Below are positions 9,214 to 22,900 of a DNA stretch of 64,000 nt, piece after piece (positions within the stretch are counted from its first letter, which is position 1; every line of letters starts with the position of its first letter). This DNA is from Mytilinidion resinicola (taxonomy: Eukaryota; Ascomycota; Dothideomycetes; Mytilinidiales; Mytilinidiaceae). Location: NCBI RefSeq assembly GCF_010093595.1, contig NW_022985445.1, positions 1,875,713 to 1,939,712 on the forward strand, read 5' to 3'. The notes below the pieces were generated by a model. That model saw only the letters and a list, made by a program, of their open reading frames with translations. It searched no databases and had not been told where the DNA came from. The position numbers and the translations under genes are program-made.

Positions 9214-11635
9214 ATGTTGAGCTTCGCACCACCACCGCCTCCCCAAGAGGAGCTTGCGCCGCCGCCTCCACCTCCCCAGGACTTTGCGCCTCCGCCGCCT
9301 CCCCCCCCGGAGGCCCTCCCACCTCCTCCGCCGCCCGCAGAACTCCCGCCGCCCCCGCCTGAGTTTGGGGCACCCAAGCAAAAGAAAGGATGGGGCGCTG
9401 CGAAACCCAAGGCCCAGCCTCTTAGTATCGAGGAGATCCTCAAGAAGAAGAAGGAGGCCGACGCGGCTGCTGCTAAGGTTAGTAATTGTCGCCCCTCTGA
9501 TGATCCTATGATCACCAGATTCTAGTGCAGTTTGGGCATCACTAACATACGTATAGCCTAAGTTCCTCAATAGAGCTCAACGTGAAAGACTCGCCCTCGA
9601 GAAGCGCGCCAAAGAGGTCGAAGAGGCCAAGCGGAAGGCGGAATCTTCGAGGGACACCCCACAGCAGGATAGCTTTGTCAAAGGCCCATCCCATACCGCA
9701 AAATCTAAATACGGGGTTCCTACAGGCCCTCGTGCCTTGCGAAATGGCGAGATCCCAACAGGACCAGCGGCGATGCGCTCAAGTGGGAACGGTCGTGGCC
9801 AGGACATGGCGCCTCCTCCACCGCCACCGAAGGGAGAAAAGGGCTCTAAGAGGCAAAACCCGGAGGATACAGAGGCAGCTTTGATTCGGCAACGATATAT
9901 GGGAGCAGATCAAAACCAGTCCACGTTCTCGGCCAAGAAGAAGCGCAAGAGGACTACCGAGAAGAAGTTCAATTTCGAATGGAATGCTGAGGAGGACACG
10001 AGCCAGAATTACAACGAGCTATACAAGACTCAGACCGAGGCGAACTTTTTCGGTCGGGGTCGGCTGGGCGGGTTTGCCGATGATGTCGCGGACCATGGTG
10101 CTCAGAAGTATGCGCAAGCTCTGGCACAGCGTGATCGCGAGACTGGCGATGCTCGTGTACAGGAGATGGCAGAGATGGAGCGCCGAAGGAAAGAGGAGGG
10201 AGGTCGAAATGCACTGGATAAGCACTGGAGCGAGAAGAGACTGGACCAGATGCGCGAGAGGGACTGGCGTATCTTCAAGGAAGACTTCAACATCAGTACC
10301 AAAGGCGGCTCCATTCCGAATCCTATGCGCTCATGGGCTGAATCAGGCCTTCCGAAGAGATTGCTTGACGTGGTTGATGAAGCTGGCTACTTGGAACCAT
10401 CCGCGGTTCAGCGCGCAGCTATTCCGATTGCTTTACAGTCTAGAGATCTTATTGGTGTTGCCGTCACTGGGTCTGGTAAAACGGCTGCCTTCCTGCTACC
10501 TCTACTTGTCTACATATCGGATCTACCACCGCTGAACGATCTGACGAAGAACGACGGTCCGTACGCTATCATTCTGGCACCAACTCGTGAATTGGCGCAG
10601 CAAATCGAGCTCGAAGCAAAGAAATTTGCAACTCCTCTCGGATTCAATTGTGTCAGTCTCGTTGGTGGTCACTCTATCGAAGAACAAGCATACAACATGC
10701 GGGACGGTGCCGAAATCATCATCGCCACCCCTGGCCGTTTGGTAGATTGCATCGAGCGTCGCGTCTTAGTTCTGGGCCAGTGCTGCTACATCATTATGGA
10801 CGAAGCGGATCGCATGATTGATCTCGGCTTCGAAGAGTCCGTCAACAAAATCCTCGACGCTCTTCCCGTCGGCAACGAGAAGCCCGACAACGACGACGCT
10901 GAGAATGCCGTCGCCATGTCGCGCCACCTCGGTGGAAAAGATCGGTACCGCCAGACCATGATGTACACGGCAACCATGCCGCCCGCTATCGAACGCATTG
11001 CACGAAAATACCTCCGTCGTCCCGCCATCGTCACCATCGGTAACGTCGGCGAAGCCGTCGAAACGGTCGAGCAGCGCGTCGAGTTCGTCTCGGGCGAAGA
11101 CAAGCGCAAGAAGCGTCTCCAAGAAATCCTCAGCTCCGGCGAATTTCCCGCCCCCATCATCGTCTTCGTCAACATCAAACGCAATTGCGACGCCGTCGCG
11201 CGCGACGTCAAGCAAATGGGCTTCAGCTCCGTCACGCTGCATGGCTCCAAGACGCAGGACCAGCGTGAGGCCGCGCTTGAGAGCTTGCGGAAAGGACAGG
11301 TCGACGTTCTTGTGGCTACAGATCTCGCGGGCAGAGGTATTGATGTGCAGGACGTCAGTCTGGTGGTTAATTTCAACATGGCCACGAACATCGAGAGCTA
11401 TACCCATCGTGTTGGACGTACGGGCAGAGCAGGCAAGAGCGGTGTGGCGATTACGTTCCTGGGCAATGAGGATCAAGATGTCATGTATGACCTTAAGCAG
11501 ATGCTTATGAAGTCGCAGATTTCGAGGGTTCCGGAGGAACTGAGGAAGCATGAGGCAGCGCAGCAGAAGAGAGGTGGGCAGAAGAAGGTTGAAGACAGTG
11601 GTGGCTTTGGAGGTAAGGGTGGTGCTTCCTGGTAA
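9214..11635 (+). CDS. PRP28: Pre-mRNA-splicing DEAD-box RNA helicase, Prp28-like
   Basis: Exon 1 is 9214-9477; intron 9478-9556 (GTTAGT..TATAG); exon 2 is 9557-11635; 780 residues. The N-terminus is a striking poly-proline region (about residues 4-55) followed by a Lys/Glu-rich linker. The core has the DEAD-box motifs in order: an EPSAVQRAAIP Q-motif, AVTGSGKTAAF (about residue 390), PTRELAQQI, TPGRLVDCI, MDEADRMIDLGFEE, TATMPP, LHGSKTQDQREAAL, VATDLAGRGIDVQD and HRVGRTGRAG. DEADRMIDLGFEE together with the N-terminal FKEDFNISTKGGSIPNPMR matches Prp28, which in yeast helps exchange U1 for U6 at the 5' splice site. No motif is missing, so an active nuclear ATPase is expected. Confidence 0.93.
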
Positions 11636-11728
11636 GGGGTTGATGACTAGGCTTTTTGCTGTGTTTTGTACACTATGGGATTGGAGCGAGCGAAGTCTGC
11701 GCTTAGCAGCAATGGGCAATGGCGAGTT

Positions 11729-11978
11729 GCCTAGCCACGCTGGGCATGAAAAAAGTGGCACACTCATCAAGAGCGCAGCCGGTACATACGCCTCTCTGCC
11801 ACTGCATGAAGTGCTTCAACAAGTTTCACTTAGACCAAAGTGAAGAGCTTTTATCTTGTTCCAATTCCTGAAAATTCTCTGAAGCACCCCAAGCAGTGGC
11901 AGGCAGGTATACACATGAGACAGCTTGTTCTGGAATTAGTGTGCCACCTTTTCCATGTCCCACGTGCTAGCCTAGAGC
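11729..11978. mobile_element. MITE-like element with inverted arms (fullest copy)
   Basis: The left end reads CATGAAAAAAGTGGCACACT (11745-11764). The right end, read on the opposite strand, is CATGGAAAAGGTGGCACACT (about 11955-11936). Internal segments are also inverted: CTCTGCCACTGCATGAAGTG against CTGCCTGCCACTGCTTGGGG. Similarity may extend outwards through CCTAGC/CACG-like sequence at both ends. The element is about 220-250 bp, noncoding, and lies 3' of PRP28. It resembles a non-autonomous DNA transposon; no transposase of its own is in the window and the target duplication is ambiguous. Confidence 0.7.
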
Positions 11979-12127
11979 TTCACGGTTACTCTAAGTAGCA
12001 GCAAATTCTAAATCAATGGAAATCATGTTCTGATTAGCCTCTCAATGTATCTTCTTACCTACACCCTTGTTTCCTAATTGGCCTGAACTTTACAAACACC
12101 ATCTCTCCATATCATGTAGTCTCTCCC

Positions 12128-13305
12128 TCAAGCCCCCTTGATAACAATCTTTCCAATATCCTGTTGCTCCCGAAGCGCCTCATACGCTTTCAGAGCCTCA
12201 TCAAACTCAAACACCTTCGAAACCACAGGATGAATATCAAACTTCTCCACAATTTTCACCAGCTCCTCCACCATCTCCTTGCTCATTGCCATCGAGCCAC
12301 GAACTACAAAACGGTTAGTCTAGCTACTCAAAGCTCAAAGCTCAAACTCAAAGATCTCGACAGCGGTCTCGCACTCACCAGTCTTCGCCCCCATCAGAAT
12401 CAGCGGCAATATGTCCACCGGGCTACCCTCCGTCAACGCTCCAATCACTGTCACAAGGCCCCCAGCTCGCACACTCTTCAGACTCTTCACAATCGTCTGC
12501 GCACCCCCAACCTCAAGTACATGATCGACACCCCGCCCGTTCGTAATCCGCAAGACCTCAGCATCCCACTCCGGCGTCGTCTTATAATTAATCACATGCG
12601 CTGCACCCAGCCCCTTCGCAACCTCCAACTTCTCATCCGACGAGCTCGTCGCGATCACCGTAGCGCCAATCGCAGACGCAATCTGCCATCACCATCGCCA
12701 TCAGCCCACCCCTTTCTCCCCTATTACACTACTAACAGCACTCCACTCACCTGAATAGCAAAACAACTCACACCCCCCGTCCCCAGCGTCAGCACCACAT
12801 CCCCCTTCTTCGCCCTCGCGGGGCCGAAAAACAGCGCATTCACCACCGTCGCGCCCGCCGTGCCCAGCGTCGCCGCCTCCGCGACGCCCAGGTTCCGCGG
12901 CGCGCGCACTGCGCGCGCGTCGTCGAGCACCATGTAGCGCTGCAGCGTGCCGTCAACGGTGCCGCTGCCGAGGATGCTGGCGAAGTCGAGGTTGGCGACG
13001 CCGCCGGTGTACCAGGTGCTCGAGAACACGAGGACGGTGTCACCGGCCGCCCAGGCGGAGTTGGGGCCGGCGGCTTCGACGGTGCCGGCGCCGTCGAGGC
13101 CCGGGATGAGAGAGGGTTTGGCCGGGAGTGGGTAGGCGTGCGTGGCGACCATGAGGTCGCGGTAGTTGAGGGAGATGGCGCTGATGCGGAGGAGGATTTG
13201 GTGTGGGCCTGGGGTGGGTTTGGGGGAGAGGGTTAGGGAGAGAGAGGGGGGAGAAGAGGAGGGCGGCATGGTCCAGGCGAGGTTGGTGGTGGAAGGGGAG
13301 GTCAT
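12128..13305 (-). CDS. Zinc-type MDR alcohol dehydrogenase / quinone oxidoreductase-like protein
   Basis: Three exons, 13305-12751, 12682-12379 and 12303-12128, join in phase (donors GTGAGT; acceptors GGCAG and GTAG) to give 344 residues. The N-terminal GroES-like part includes LLRISAISLNYRDLMVA and PGLDGAGTVEAAGPN. The nucleotide-binding part carries LTLGTGGVSCFAIQ, the medium-chain reductase dinucleotide motif, then GVDHVLEVGGAQT and a C-terminal HPVVSKVFEFDEALKAYEAL. This matches the fungal zinc-type ADH-like group that includes many quinone reductases. The usual catalytic zinc Cys-His pair is not obvious, so an NADPH-dependent quinone or enone reductase is more likely than an alcohol dehydrogenase. 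Its 5' end lies 250 bp from the transposon insertion. Confidence 0.85.
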
Positions 13306-13558
13306 TTTGGGGGGTTTTGGGTTGGGGGGTGTGAGGTTGAGATGGGGAAGAGGATAGTGTTGGAGATGAGATTGAGGTTGCTTTTGAAAGAGATGTGGTG
13401 GTGTTTGAAGTTTTGAGTTGATTTTTGAAGAAGAAACGGATGTTTGTATTTGTAATCAGAAGATTGTGGCGGGTGTTGTAGAGCGATATGTGGAATTAGA
13501 GGCGTGCTTGAATTCAAAGAACGGATGATCTGACCCCTCGAACTAGTTTCTGACCTTA

Positions 13559-13603
13559 CAAGGGGGTAACATGAGCGGGCCAGCAGCGCTCCCTGCTAGC
13601 GCT
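13559..13603. repeat. Left terminal inverted repeat of the Tc1/mariner element
   Basis: 45 bp, an exact reverse complement of 28355-28399. It contains an internal near-palindrome (AGCAGCGCTCCCTGCTAGCG). Despite lying 14.7 kb from its partner, no mismatch is seen. Confidence 0.92.
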
Positions 13604-13606
13604 TAT
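13595..13606. repeat. Left 12-bp target-site duplication of the LINE
   Basis: GCTAGCGCTTAT occurs here and again at 27072-27083, exactly flanking the LINE. It overlaps the inner end of the mariner inverted repeat, which shows that the LINE inserted into the mariner end and not the reverse. Confidence 0.85.
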
Positions 13607-13753
13607 AAGCGCCAAAGGATGAAAACTTTCGAATTGTTGAAGAGGAGGATATTCATCTCGGACATTCTTTTACTCGAACCGCGGTCGCTCGCTTAGCTAG
13701 TTCCCGCTGCAAGGCGGTCCGTGCGGACCACCGAACGTCGTGCCGGAGCCCCG

Positions 13754-15050
13754 ATGGCGCCGTCAGACTCCGACTACGACCCGTCGACACCACCTCCTGC
13801 GCCAGCCAAACGTACCAGGAAGCGAACAGTAAAGGCGCTTGACGCCCTGCAGCAGCTCCCAACAACGAGAGCAGTACCGGGTCGACCTATACAGATAGAG
13901 GGCAGAGCCACGGCATTGCCGCTACCGCAGAACGATGAACCAAATAGCACGCAGCAACACCCAGCGCACTATGAACTACCGCCATTTCCTACCAGACACG
14001 TGTCGATCTCCTCCGAACGAGCTCCTAAGGGAGCCAGCGCCGGGATAGGGGAGCTGGCAGAACTCATCGCGAGCCTAAAAGAGACGATAGCACAGCAGAA
14101 CAACATCATCGGGAACCAGAACAAGATCATCGAGGACATTCGAAGCAACCGCGCAACGTTCCAGGCAGAGCAGCAGCATCTCAAAGACCAGATTATAGAG
14201 CTCCAAGAAACCATCGGCTCTCTTCGAGCGCAGCTTAACACCCTTTCGATCAAACCGCCGTCAACGCAGACATGGGCGTCGGTCGCAGCCAGCGGACAAC
14301 CAGCAAGAGCAGGCACAACACTTTCGCGATTAATAAGCACAGGCTCGACAGATAAAAAGAATATAAGATAGTTAGTAATTAATATAAGCCGGGTAAAGGA
14401 TAATACAGCAGAGAAGGTAGCTACTATAGAGGCGGCTAAATAAGCTATCTAGCAAGGTATAAATAGGGTTAAAAAACTCGCGGGAACCACAGTTAAGGGG
14501 TTCCGCGTATAGCGAGGAAATAAAGGTATAAAGGTAATTAAGTTCTTAGTAGATAAGGATAAAAAGGCAGCAGTCTAATAGATAATAGTAGACTAGCTTA
14601 AGCTAGCTTTACTAGGCGTAAGGCTAGTAGAGCCTAAGTAGTACCTAGTAAAGGCAGACTAGATTAAAATAGCACTAGTAATAAACGCAGAGAGCGGTAA
14701 AGTAAGCAGGTTAGTAATAGAATAATTTAGTACAGAGAATAGAGTAAAGGTATATATAATATAATAGCTTAGGCAACTAAAACCTAGCAGATAGCATATA
14801 TTAGTAGTAATTAAGGTAGTAATAAAGGAGAAGGCGGAGAAGCTGCTAAAGTTGGACAGCGTAATATTTAGCGGAGGCGGTATTATAGTATTGCCGTTTA
14901 AGAAGCGGCGCATGCTAGTAGCCTGCTTTAAGTATAGGCGGTTCGGATACAGAGCATATAACTGTATACGGCCGGAAACGTGTAATATATGCGGGCAGGA
15001 AGGCTATCTATAATATAAAATAGTTAACCTGCACTATATTAACTATTAAG
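13754..15050 (+). pseudogene. LINE ORF1 (gag-like nucleic-acid-binding protein), truncated by stop codons
   Basis: ATG at 13754 opens 205 codons to a TAG at 14369-14371. The N-terminal part has a basic PAKRTRKRTVKALDALQQLP block and a coiled-coil region rich in Asn/Gln (about residues 105-165). Beyond the stop, the same frame continues with further TAG/TAA codons and reaches a degraded zinc-knuckle region: CFKYRRFGYRAYNC and CNICGQEG near 14,930-15,010. CCHC knuckles are typical of Tad/I-type ORF1. The stops lie where Gln or Trp codons are expected, as in RIP. Confidence 0.8.
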
Positions 15051-16039
15051 GCCTATATTAGGCGTTGCTTTAATAATGCCTAGTATATAGGAAAGAAATA
15101 GATAGGATTTTTACACGGCAGCGCTATAAATAGGGAGTTCTAAATCCTGCAGGTAAATATAAAAAAAGGCAGGGAAGCACAGCATGCGCTCTATAATAAC
15201 GCGGCACTCGCCGACTTTTAATTTATTCTAGAATAGGAACCTAAATACTTTTTTATAGAGGGAGAAGTAGTACTATATAGTATAAATCCACGCTAGATAA
15301 TATATATACTATATAGTAGGTAAAAAGGATAATATTTAGTCTAAATATATATCTAGGTATTTAGAAAAGTAAAGGCTATATAGCTATATATAGACTTAGC
15401 GGATATTATAGCTGTAGTAGTATATATAGGCAGAAGGAAGCTAGTTATAGTATTAGTATATATTCCGAACCTGTTTTTATTAATAAGAACTAAAAAGAAG
15501 AATATAGAAGAGCTTAGCAGCAGGCTGTATATAATTAATAAGTTAGTATAATAAAAAAAACTGCGTAACCCGTATATTAAGGTAGTAGTTACTAGGGACT
15601 TTAACTAATATAATCTGCTATAGGAAGGAAGCTATATTAATAGCATAGTAAGCTAAAAAAAGAGCGCGCTAATTATTAACTTTATAGCGGAGCTGTTACT
15701 ACAGAGCCTTCTGCCGGCAGGTATAAGTATATTTATTAGCAACGCGGAACGCTTATTAATAATTAACCTAATACTTATAACGCCTGGACTAGTAGAAGAC
15801 TTAGTTAAGTGCTTAATCTAGAAGTATAAGTATAGGTCGAACCACTAGGCTATATAGATGCGCTTTTGCATTAATATAGAAAAGAAAAAAGGTTAGAAAA
15901 AACTGCTATTTAAGAACGCGCTGTAGGATAAAATTAGATAAACGGTTAAGTAAGAAAAGGAAGCAGGCTTTCCTGCGGAAGATATTAATAAAATAGTAAT
16001 CCGGCTTACGTAGTAGGTAACTAGGGCGGTAAAGGTATA

Positions 16040-16577
16040 TATAACAGGTTGTTTTTTCTATACCTTTTAAGTGTCTTATACTAAGGCAGGGTATAGGCAA
16101 GTTATTATTAGGGTGCAATAGTTTTTAAAAGGTAAGGTAATAATTAATTAAGGTTTAAAACGGGGTTATTACTTTTAATAGGTAGTATTAAAGTCTTAAG
16201 TTAAATATAAGGTTCCTATCTATATAAAGGAGCGTTCTTTTATATAAAAGCTCCGTTCTAAGAAACCTTTTACTTATATAGCTTGCAGCCTCGAGCCCCT
16301 TAAGCTGCTCTCTTAGCTCGCAGCTTTAAGCCCTTTAAGCGCTTACCTAGCTTACTTTCTTAAGCCTCTTAAGCTATTATATAACCCTGTCCCCGTAATA
16401 TCCTATTTTTAAATTATTCCTATCTACTAGTAGTTCGTAGGGGAATCTAGGATCTCTATACGTTCTATATATAACCCTTTTAGTCCTATAACCTAGTTCT
16501 ATATAATTAGTCTTATCTGCTTACTTATTTCTATAAGTACCTCTGCGCTCAGGTTGTTTATATTACGGGTTATAATA
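16040..16577 (-). repeat. Left LTR (3' LTR of the gypsy element)
   Basis: 538 bp, aligning without gaps by eye to 23216-23753. The visible differences are mostly C/T or G/A transitions, as expected if the two LTRs were identical at insertion and then mutated by RIP. Confidence 0.88.
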
Positions 16578-16999
16578 CTTACTCCCTCTTTTAAGGCTTT
16601 TAGCCCGAAAGTATCTCTATAGTAGGGTTTTAGATAAGTAGCTAGTAATACCCTATCTATTAGGCCGTTATTATACTACTTTATTTTTTTCTTTATAATA
16701 TCTAACGCTTTAAAAGCTAAGAAATAAAAAAGTTATCTTATACTTACTAATTATATTAACGCGTCTAGTTTAAAAGTTATACCTTATTCCCGGTGCAAGT
16801 CTTAGGGTTTATTATATATAGTTTCTATATCTAACTCGGATTATTATACCGCCTGCGTTCGGGCGCAATAATTAAACTATAATATTACTAGTATCTTAGC
16901 AGCTACCTATAAGCTATTATAATCTACTATTACTTATAACTATATCCCGGCTAACCTTTCTAGGGCGAAAGCTAGCCTATAAAAAGGATAAACTTTATT

Positions 17000-19900
17000 A
17001 TAAAAAGTTAGAGACTTATATAACCCTAAAAGCGGCTATAGTAAAGCTAGATTACCTGGATTCTTAAAAGAAGCTATTATATAAGTATAGTAAGGAGATA
17101 ATATATTACGGTTTTAAAACTCTAGAAGAGCTTAAGAAAGATAATTAGAAAAAGGCTAAGTAGAAAGAATAAGAGCATGCTAAGCAGGAAGGCTTACCTT
17201 CTGCCTTAGGAACTATCGGGTATTCTTTTTTCTTCCTAGGTATGCTAGGCACTGCTAGCTGTCTATTCTATTACTATATATTCTAATTATATAGCAGTAG
17301 TATTTCTTCTCCGGGTTCCTTTAATCCTTCCTAGTTAGATAGTGCACTATTACTATTTTTCTAGGCTGTTCCGGATTCTAGCAGTAAAACTACTGCAGGA
17401 GTTTCTAATAGTTTACTAAACTCTTAACTAGTTCCTATATATTTTTAGAGGTGCTATATCCTTTCTACTTAATTAGGTACTTCTTTTACTAACCGTGCTA
17501 TTAGGAATCTAGGATTTGCTTAACCTTATATTTATTATTATTATTAACCTCTATATTATTTTCTAGCTTAGCGTTTAGTAGTGCAGGTTCTAGTAGCAAT
17601 ATATAGAAAACCGGGTGTATTTTTATCCTATTAGGTAGCCTAAGCTTATAGTTTACTAGGCTAATAATATTCTATATTTTAAATAGTCTAATTTTAATAT
17701 AGTCTAATTTTATACTTAGTTATTTTATTTTAATATTTTTGCGGAGTAGGTAGACTCTATCTCCCCCCTTAAAAGTTAGTGCAATACCCCGGTGTTGGTT
17801 ATAATACCTTACTAACCTTAGTATTAGAAATTAGATATCTATTAAGAGCTGCCTTTATAGCTTTTTAATATTTTTAACTAATAGCAGTGCCTTCTAGGCC
17901 TTTATACTATTAAGTCGGGGTTCCTAATATACCTTTAGATTAAAACTATAGTTTATAAAAAAGGGTAATACCTTTATTAACTCCGTAGATGCACTATTAT
18001 AGGCGAACTAGGCTATTAGTAGTAGTAATACCTAATTATCCTGCCTGTAATTAATATAGTATTATAGGTATTATTCTAAAGTCTAATTAAGCCTTTCTAT
18101 TTGCCCGTCTATTTAAGGGTAAAACGCTATAGAAAGCTTATGCTTTATCCCTAGTTATATAGTAAGGGTCTGCCAGAATTTTAATATAAAGAGCTTATCT
18201 TAATCTAAAATTATTTCCTAGAGTAGCCTATAGTTGCTAATAATATACTTTAAAAAAGTGTAGGCTAGATCCTCTGCTATTAATACTTTTTAATAAGGGA
18301 TAAAGTATATATATTTAGTTAGTCGGTCCGTAACTACTAATATTATATTATACTTTATACCTATTATAGGTTTAATAAACTATAGTAGCTTAACTATAAA
18401 GTCCTATATAATAAATTCCTATACCTTTTCCGGTGTAGAGGGACTTTTTATTAGTCCGTACAGTGTATATTATACCGACTTATTCTTTACGCACTCGTAT
18501 TTATATATAATTCTCTCCGTTAATTTCCGAAGTCTAGGGAAATAGAATATTCTTGCAATTTTTTCCCGTGTCTTTTCCACCCCTTAGTGCCTGTGCACTA
18601 GTGTACTATAGAATTCCTTAATAAGCTCTTTTTATAAGGCCTTAGGTATAAATATCTTATCCTATAAGGTAATAATACTGTCCTAGATTTTTCTGCGTTT
18701 TTAGTTTATAGGTTCTGGGCGCAAGCTTTGCTAGTTATAACCCGCTAAATCCCGGCTTTCTTAATCTACTTTCTATGCTGCCTTAATTTATTTATACTAC
18801 TTATTATCCTTAGACCTGTAAGTAACTACTGCTTATATATAGTTAAATTTAAAGGTTCCCGGACTAGTTTCCTTAAGTATAGGTTGCCTAGTTTTCTTAG
18901 CTTCTTCTATATAGTTCGGCTTTCTGCTAAGTGCGTCTATATAAGCATTTTTAGATCTCTTCTAATATATAATCTTAAAATTAAAGGTTTCTAGCTTTTC
19001 TAACTATTTTTTCTATCTCCTATTTAACTCCTTAGTTATAGTAAAGTATATTAGATTTTTATAGTCTATATACACCTATACTATATATACTACCTCTTTA
19101 AGGTAAACTTTCTACTATTTAAATGCTTTTATTATAGCTAATAGTTCTTTATTATAGATATTATAGTTTAGCTTAGCTATACTTAGCTTTTATAAGTAGA
19201 ATACTATAGGATGCAGTTTCCCTCGTTTATCTAGTTAGTTAAGTATTGCTCCTACTACCTTATCTAATATATTGCTTTTAATAGTAACTGGTTTCTATAG
19301 GTTAAAAATTGCTAATACTAGTTTTAAAGTAAACTGTGCTTTTAACCTATTAAATACACCCTGCGCTTCTAGGGTCTATCTATATTTAATATCTTTTCTA
19401 GTAAGTTCTATAAGTAGCTCTGTAATTTTTAAGTAGCCCTTAATAAACTGCCTATAGTAATTAGCTAACCCTAGAAACAACTATAGTTTCTTTAAATTTA
19501 CGGGCTCTAGCTATTCTTAGATAGAAAACACCTTACCTTTTTCTATCTTAATCTGTTTTAGACTAATAATATATCCTAGAAATCCGACTTTTTACCTATA
19601 GAACTTACACTTATCCAGGTTTACTATAAAATTATATTCCTTAAGTTTTTTAAGTACTTTCCGCACGTATATTTTGTGTTCGCTTAGCGTTTCTAAGTAT
19701 ATAAAGATATTATTAAGGTATACTACTACAAACCGATTTAGGTAGCCTTTTAACGCTAAGTTAACTACTACCTAGAATATTACTAGCGCGTTAGTAAGCC
19801 TAAATAGTATTACTATATACTTAAAGTGTCTGTATTAAGTTCTAAAAGCCGTTTTCTACTCTTTTCCTTCTTTTATCTAAATTAAATAGTATCCTTTATA

Positions 19901-22900
19901 TAGGTCTAACTTTATAAAGTACTTAGCTTTATATAGTTAGTTTTTAAGTTTAGAGATTAAAGGTAATAAATAGCAGTTTTTAATTATAATTTTGTTTAGT
20001 TATCTATAGTCCACGCAAAGGCGTAGTTTACTATTTACCTTTAGGATAAATATTACAGGGTAACCTGCGGGCAATTCTAATAGTCTAATAAATTCTTACT
20101 TTAGGTTCTTTTCCAGGTATTTTTCTAGCACTTCTAGCTTATTCTAGGCTAGTAAATAGATTAGTCTAAACTATAGTTATTCGCCTAGTACTAGGGGAAT
20201 ATAGTAATCCTAAGGTTAGTACTTTAGTAATATATTCTAAACCTTTTCTATAAAGATTTCTTTAAATTTATTGTATTCTTCTAGTATAACTAGTGCTTTT
20301 ACTACCTTAGCTAGCTGCCGGCTGCTTAGGGGTCTAGGCTACTATTAGCTTACTACCCTATTTTCTTTTTAGGCCTTTTTACCTTTTAAGGTATCTATAT
20401 TAATATCTTGTTTTTACTTAGGCTTATTCTAGTACAGGGTGCTCTTTAGTCTACTTTCCGATTAAATCCTTACTTTACTAGACTTCTAATTAACTTAGGG
20501 GTTATACTGCTTTAGCTATAGTATGCCTAAGATTATATTATATCTCGCTGTATTAGTTATATCTATACTAATAGTTTTTTTATATTCTTTAATCTATATA
20601 ACACCTGGTTAAGTTTCTATAGTTACCTGCCTATTACCGTATTATATAGGTGTGCTATCTACTATATATAGTCTATATAGTCTGTTTTTTTATTACTAAG
20701 GGATCCGGTTTCTTTTAATAAAGTTATAGAATATAAAATTTCCTTACACGCTACTGTCTAGCAGTGCTCTTACCGGGTTCCTACTAATTTTAACCGATAG
20801 GATTATATATTTATAGTTCTAAATAGGAATAGAGTTAGGCTGCGTTGCCGGGTTCCTTTCTTTTTCTATAATATAGGCTTTTCCTACTAGAGTAGTAATA
20901 GTTGCGGTTTATATTCCTTTATTTTTAGCTACTCCGTAGAACCTTATTCTTAGCTACTCTGGCCGTCCTGTTGCTTAAGCGCCTGCTTGTTTTTTAGCTG
21001 TTTTTATAGCTAATAGTTCGCGTGTTTTATTTTATAATATACTAGATATAAGTCCTAGTAGTATATCCGCTAGTTTTTACCTTTTCTATATTCTATTAGG
21101 TACTAAGGGTCCGCAGCTATAGTAGCTACTTCTATAAGTTTGTCTTTCTTACCTATAATATAGTGCTCTGTTTCCTTAAATAGTACTAGTTATATAATAA
21201 TATAATATCTTATCTAATATAGGTACTATTCTTAATATTTTTTATATATTACGTGTTTATTATATTTATTTTTAATATAAAATACCTAAAATATCTGTCT
21301 ATAAAGTAGGTGGTTTCTATCCAGCCTTTTATTTTCCTTATTATAGACGCCTGTTTTACTAATAGGGTGTAAAGCTCTATAGATTTTAATCTTAGTTTGC
21401 CTTCTATATAGCTCTAGCGGTTCTCGCTCTAGCCCTATACTAAATTTACTGTTGCTAGACTACTTTTCTAGTTCGCGATTTTTATTACTATTATAGTACT
21501 TCTTACTATTTTTAATAGGTAATTTATTATTCTATTTTATTTAGATATTGCAGCTTAAGCCTTTAAATATATCTAATTTTACGCAAGTTTCTGCGTTAAG
21601 GGTTAGCGTTGTTGTTATTATTATTCCTGCGGCTGTAGCTATTTTTTCTCCTTCTTCTTTAATAAGTTGTTCGGTAACTCTTCCTATAGCTTTTAGGAAT
21701 TGGTAACTAGCTAGTTTCTTTAGCTCTGCGCCCGCTGTAGCGTTTTCGGCCTCTTGCGCTTCTCGTTCTTTATTAAGGCGTGCGAGAATTTCTCTTGCGC
21801 TTTATTTATATATAGCTATAACTCTATTAACCTGTGCTTCCGTGTTTAGTAACTCGGTTTTACTATTATCCTGTAGCTCGGGTATATTAGTTTAGGGTTC
21901 TAATTATAGTTTAATTATCTAGAACGCCTTATCCGTTTCTAATAGGTAGTTAATTTCTATACTTTTAACTTCTATATCTGCGTAGTAGTTGTCTATAGAG
22001 TTGCTTTTATATTCTTTATTCCTTATTATAGTAATAGTACGTTTCTTCGCCCTTTGCGTTAAATAGTACCCTGTTGCCTATTTATCTAACTAATAGGTAA
22101 AGCAGTTATTATTATAACACGCGGTTTATAATATAGAATTATAGCGGTCTATATTCGGTTTTATTATAACTACTGCTATTTAGGTGTTCTTAGAGCACTT
22201 ATTTATAAAGTGTCCCTATTCTCCGCATAATAGGCATGCGCTGTTGCGCCTTTTTTCTTACCTTTCTTTATTAGTAATTAGTTTACCCCTTTAGTTATTA
22301 TATTGTTTTATAATATTAATCTCTATACAATCTCTATAGTCGCGGTTAGTTATTCTTAGCTTTGGTCTAGCTAGTTAGGCGTAAGAATAAAGTCCTTTTT
22401 TATCTGCCTGTTTTAGTCGTCGCTTATACTATTAACTGTTAATTTATATTGCTATTTCCTTAAGTTTATAAAGTATTAGAGGCCTTTCGCCTTATATAAT
22501 TTTATTCTTAATATCTTCTTTAAGACCTCTGTAGTATTATACTTGCAGAGCTTTATCTCCCTATAATAGCTTAGACGCGATTTATATAAATTCTAAAGTA
22601 TAGCAGCTAGTTAAGCCCTTCTGCTTTAGAACTGCTATTTTCTATTCTGCTATCTATTCTTTATTAGTGTCTCTAAAGGTTATCTAGAGTACTAACTTAA
22701 AGTATCTATAGTTGCTAAATATAATATTAGTTTCTAGTTTCCGATTATCTGCGTTAGCGTTGCCGAGCTAGTCTATAAGTATTAGGTTAAACCAGTTAAA
22801 CGCTTCTTTTTTTAAAAAGGTGGCTGCTATATAGACCTTATCTAATTTAAATTTAAGGTTGCTTTAGTTTATACGCAGGTATAGCCTTATCTGCGTTATA

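Noticed and set aside
10766..11770. 334-codon minus-strand ORF within PRP28
   Set aside because: Entirely antisense to the conserved helicase core; a shadow ORF.
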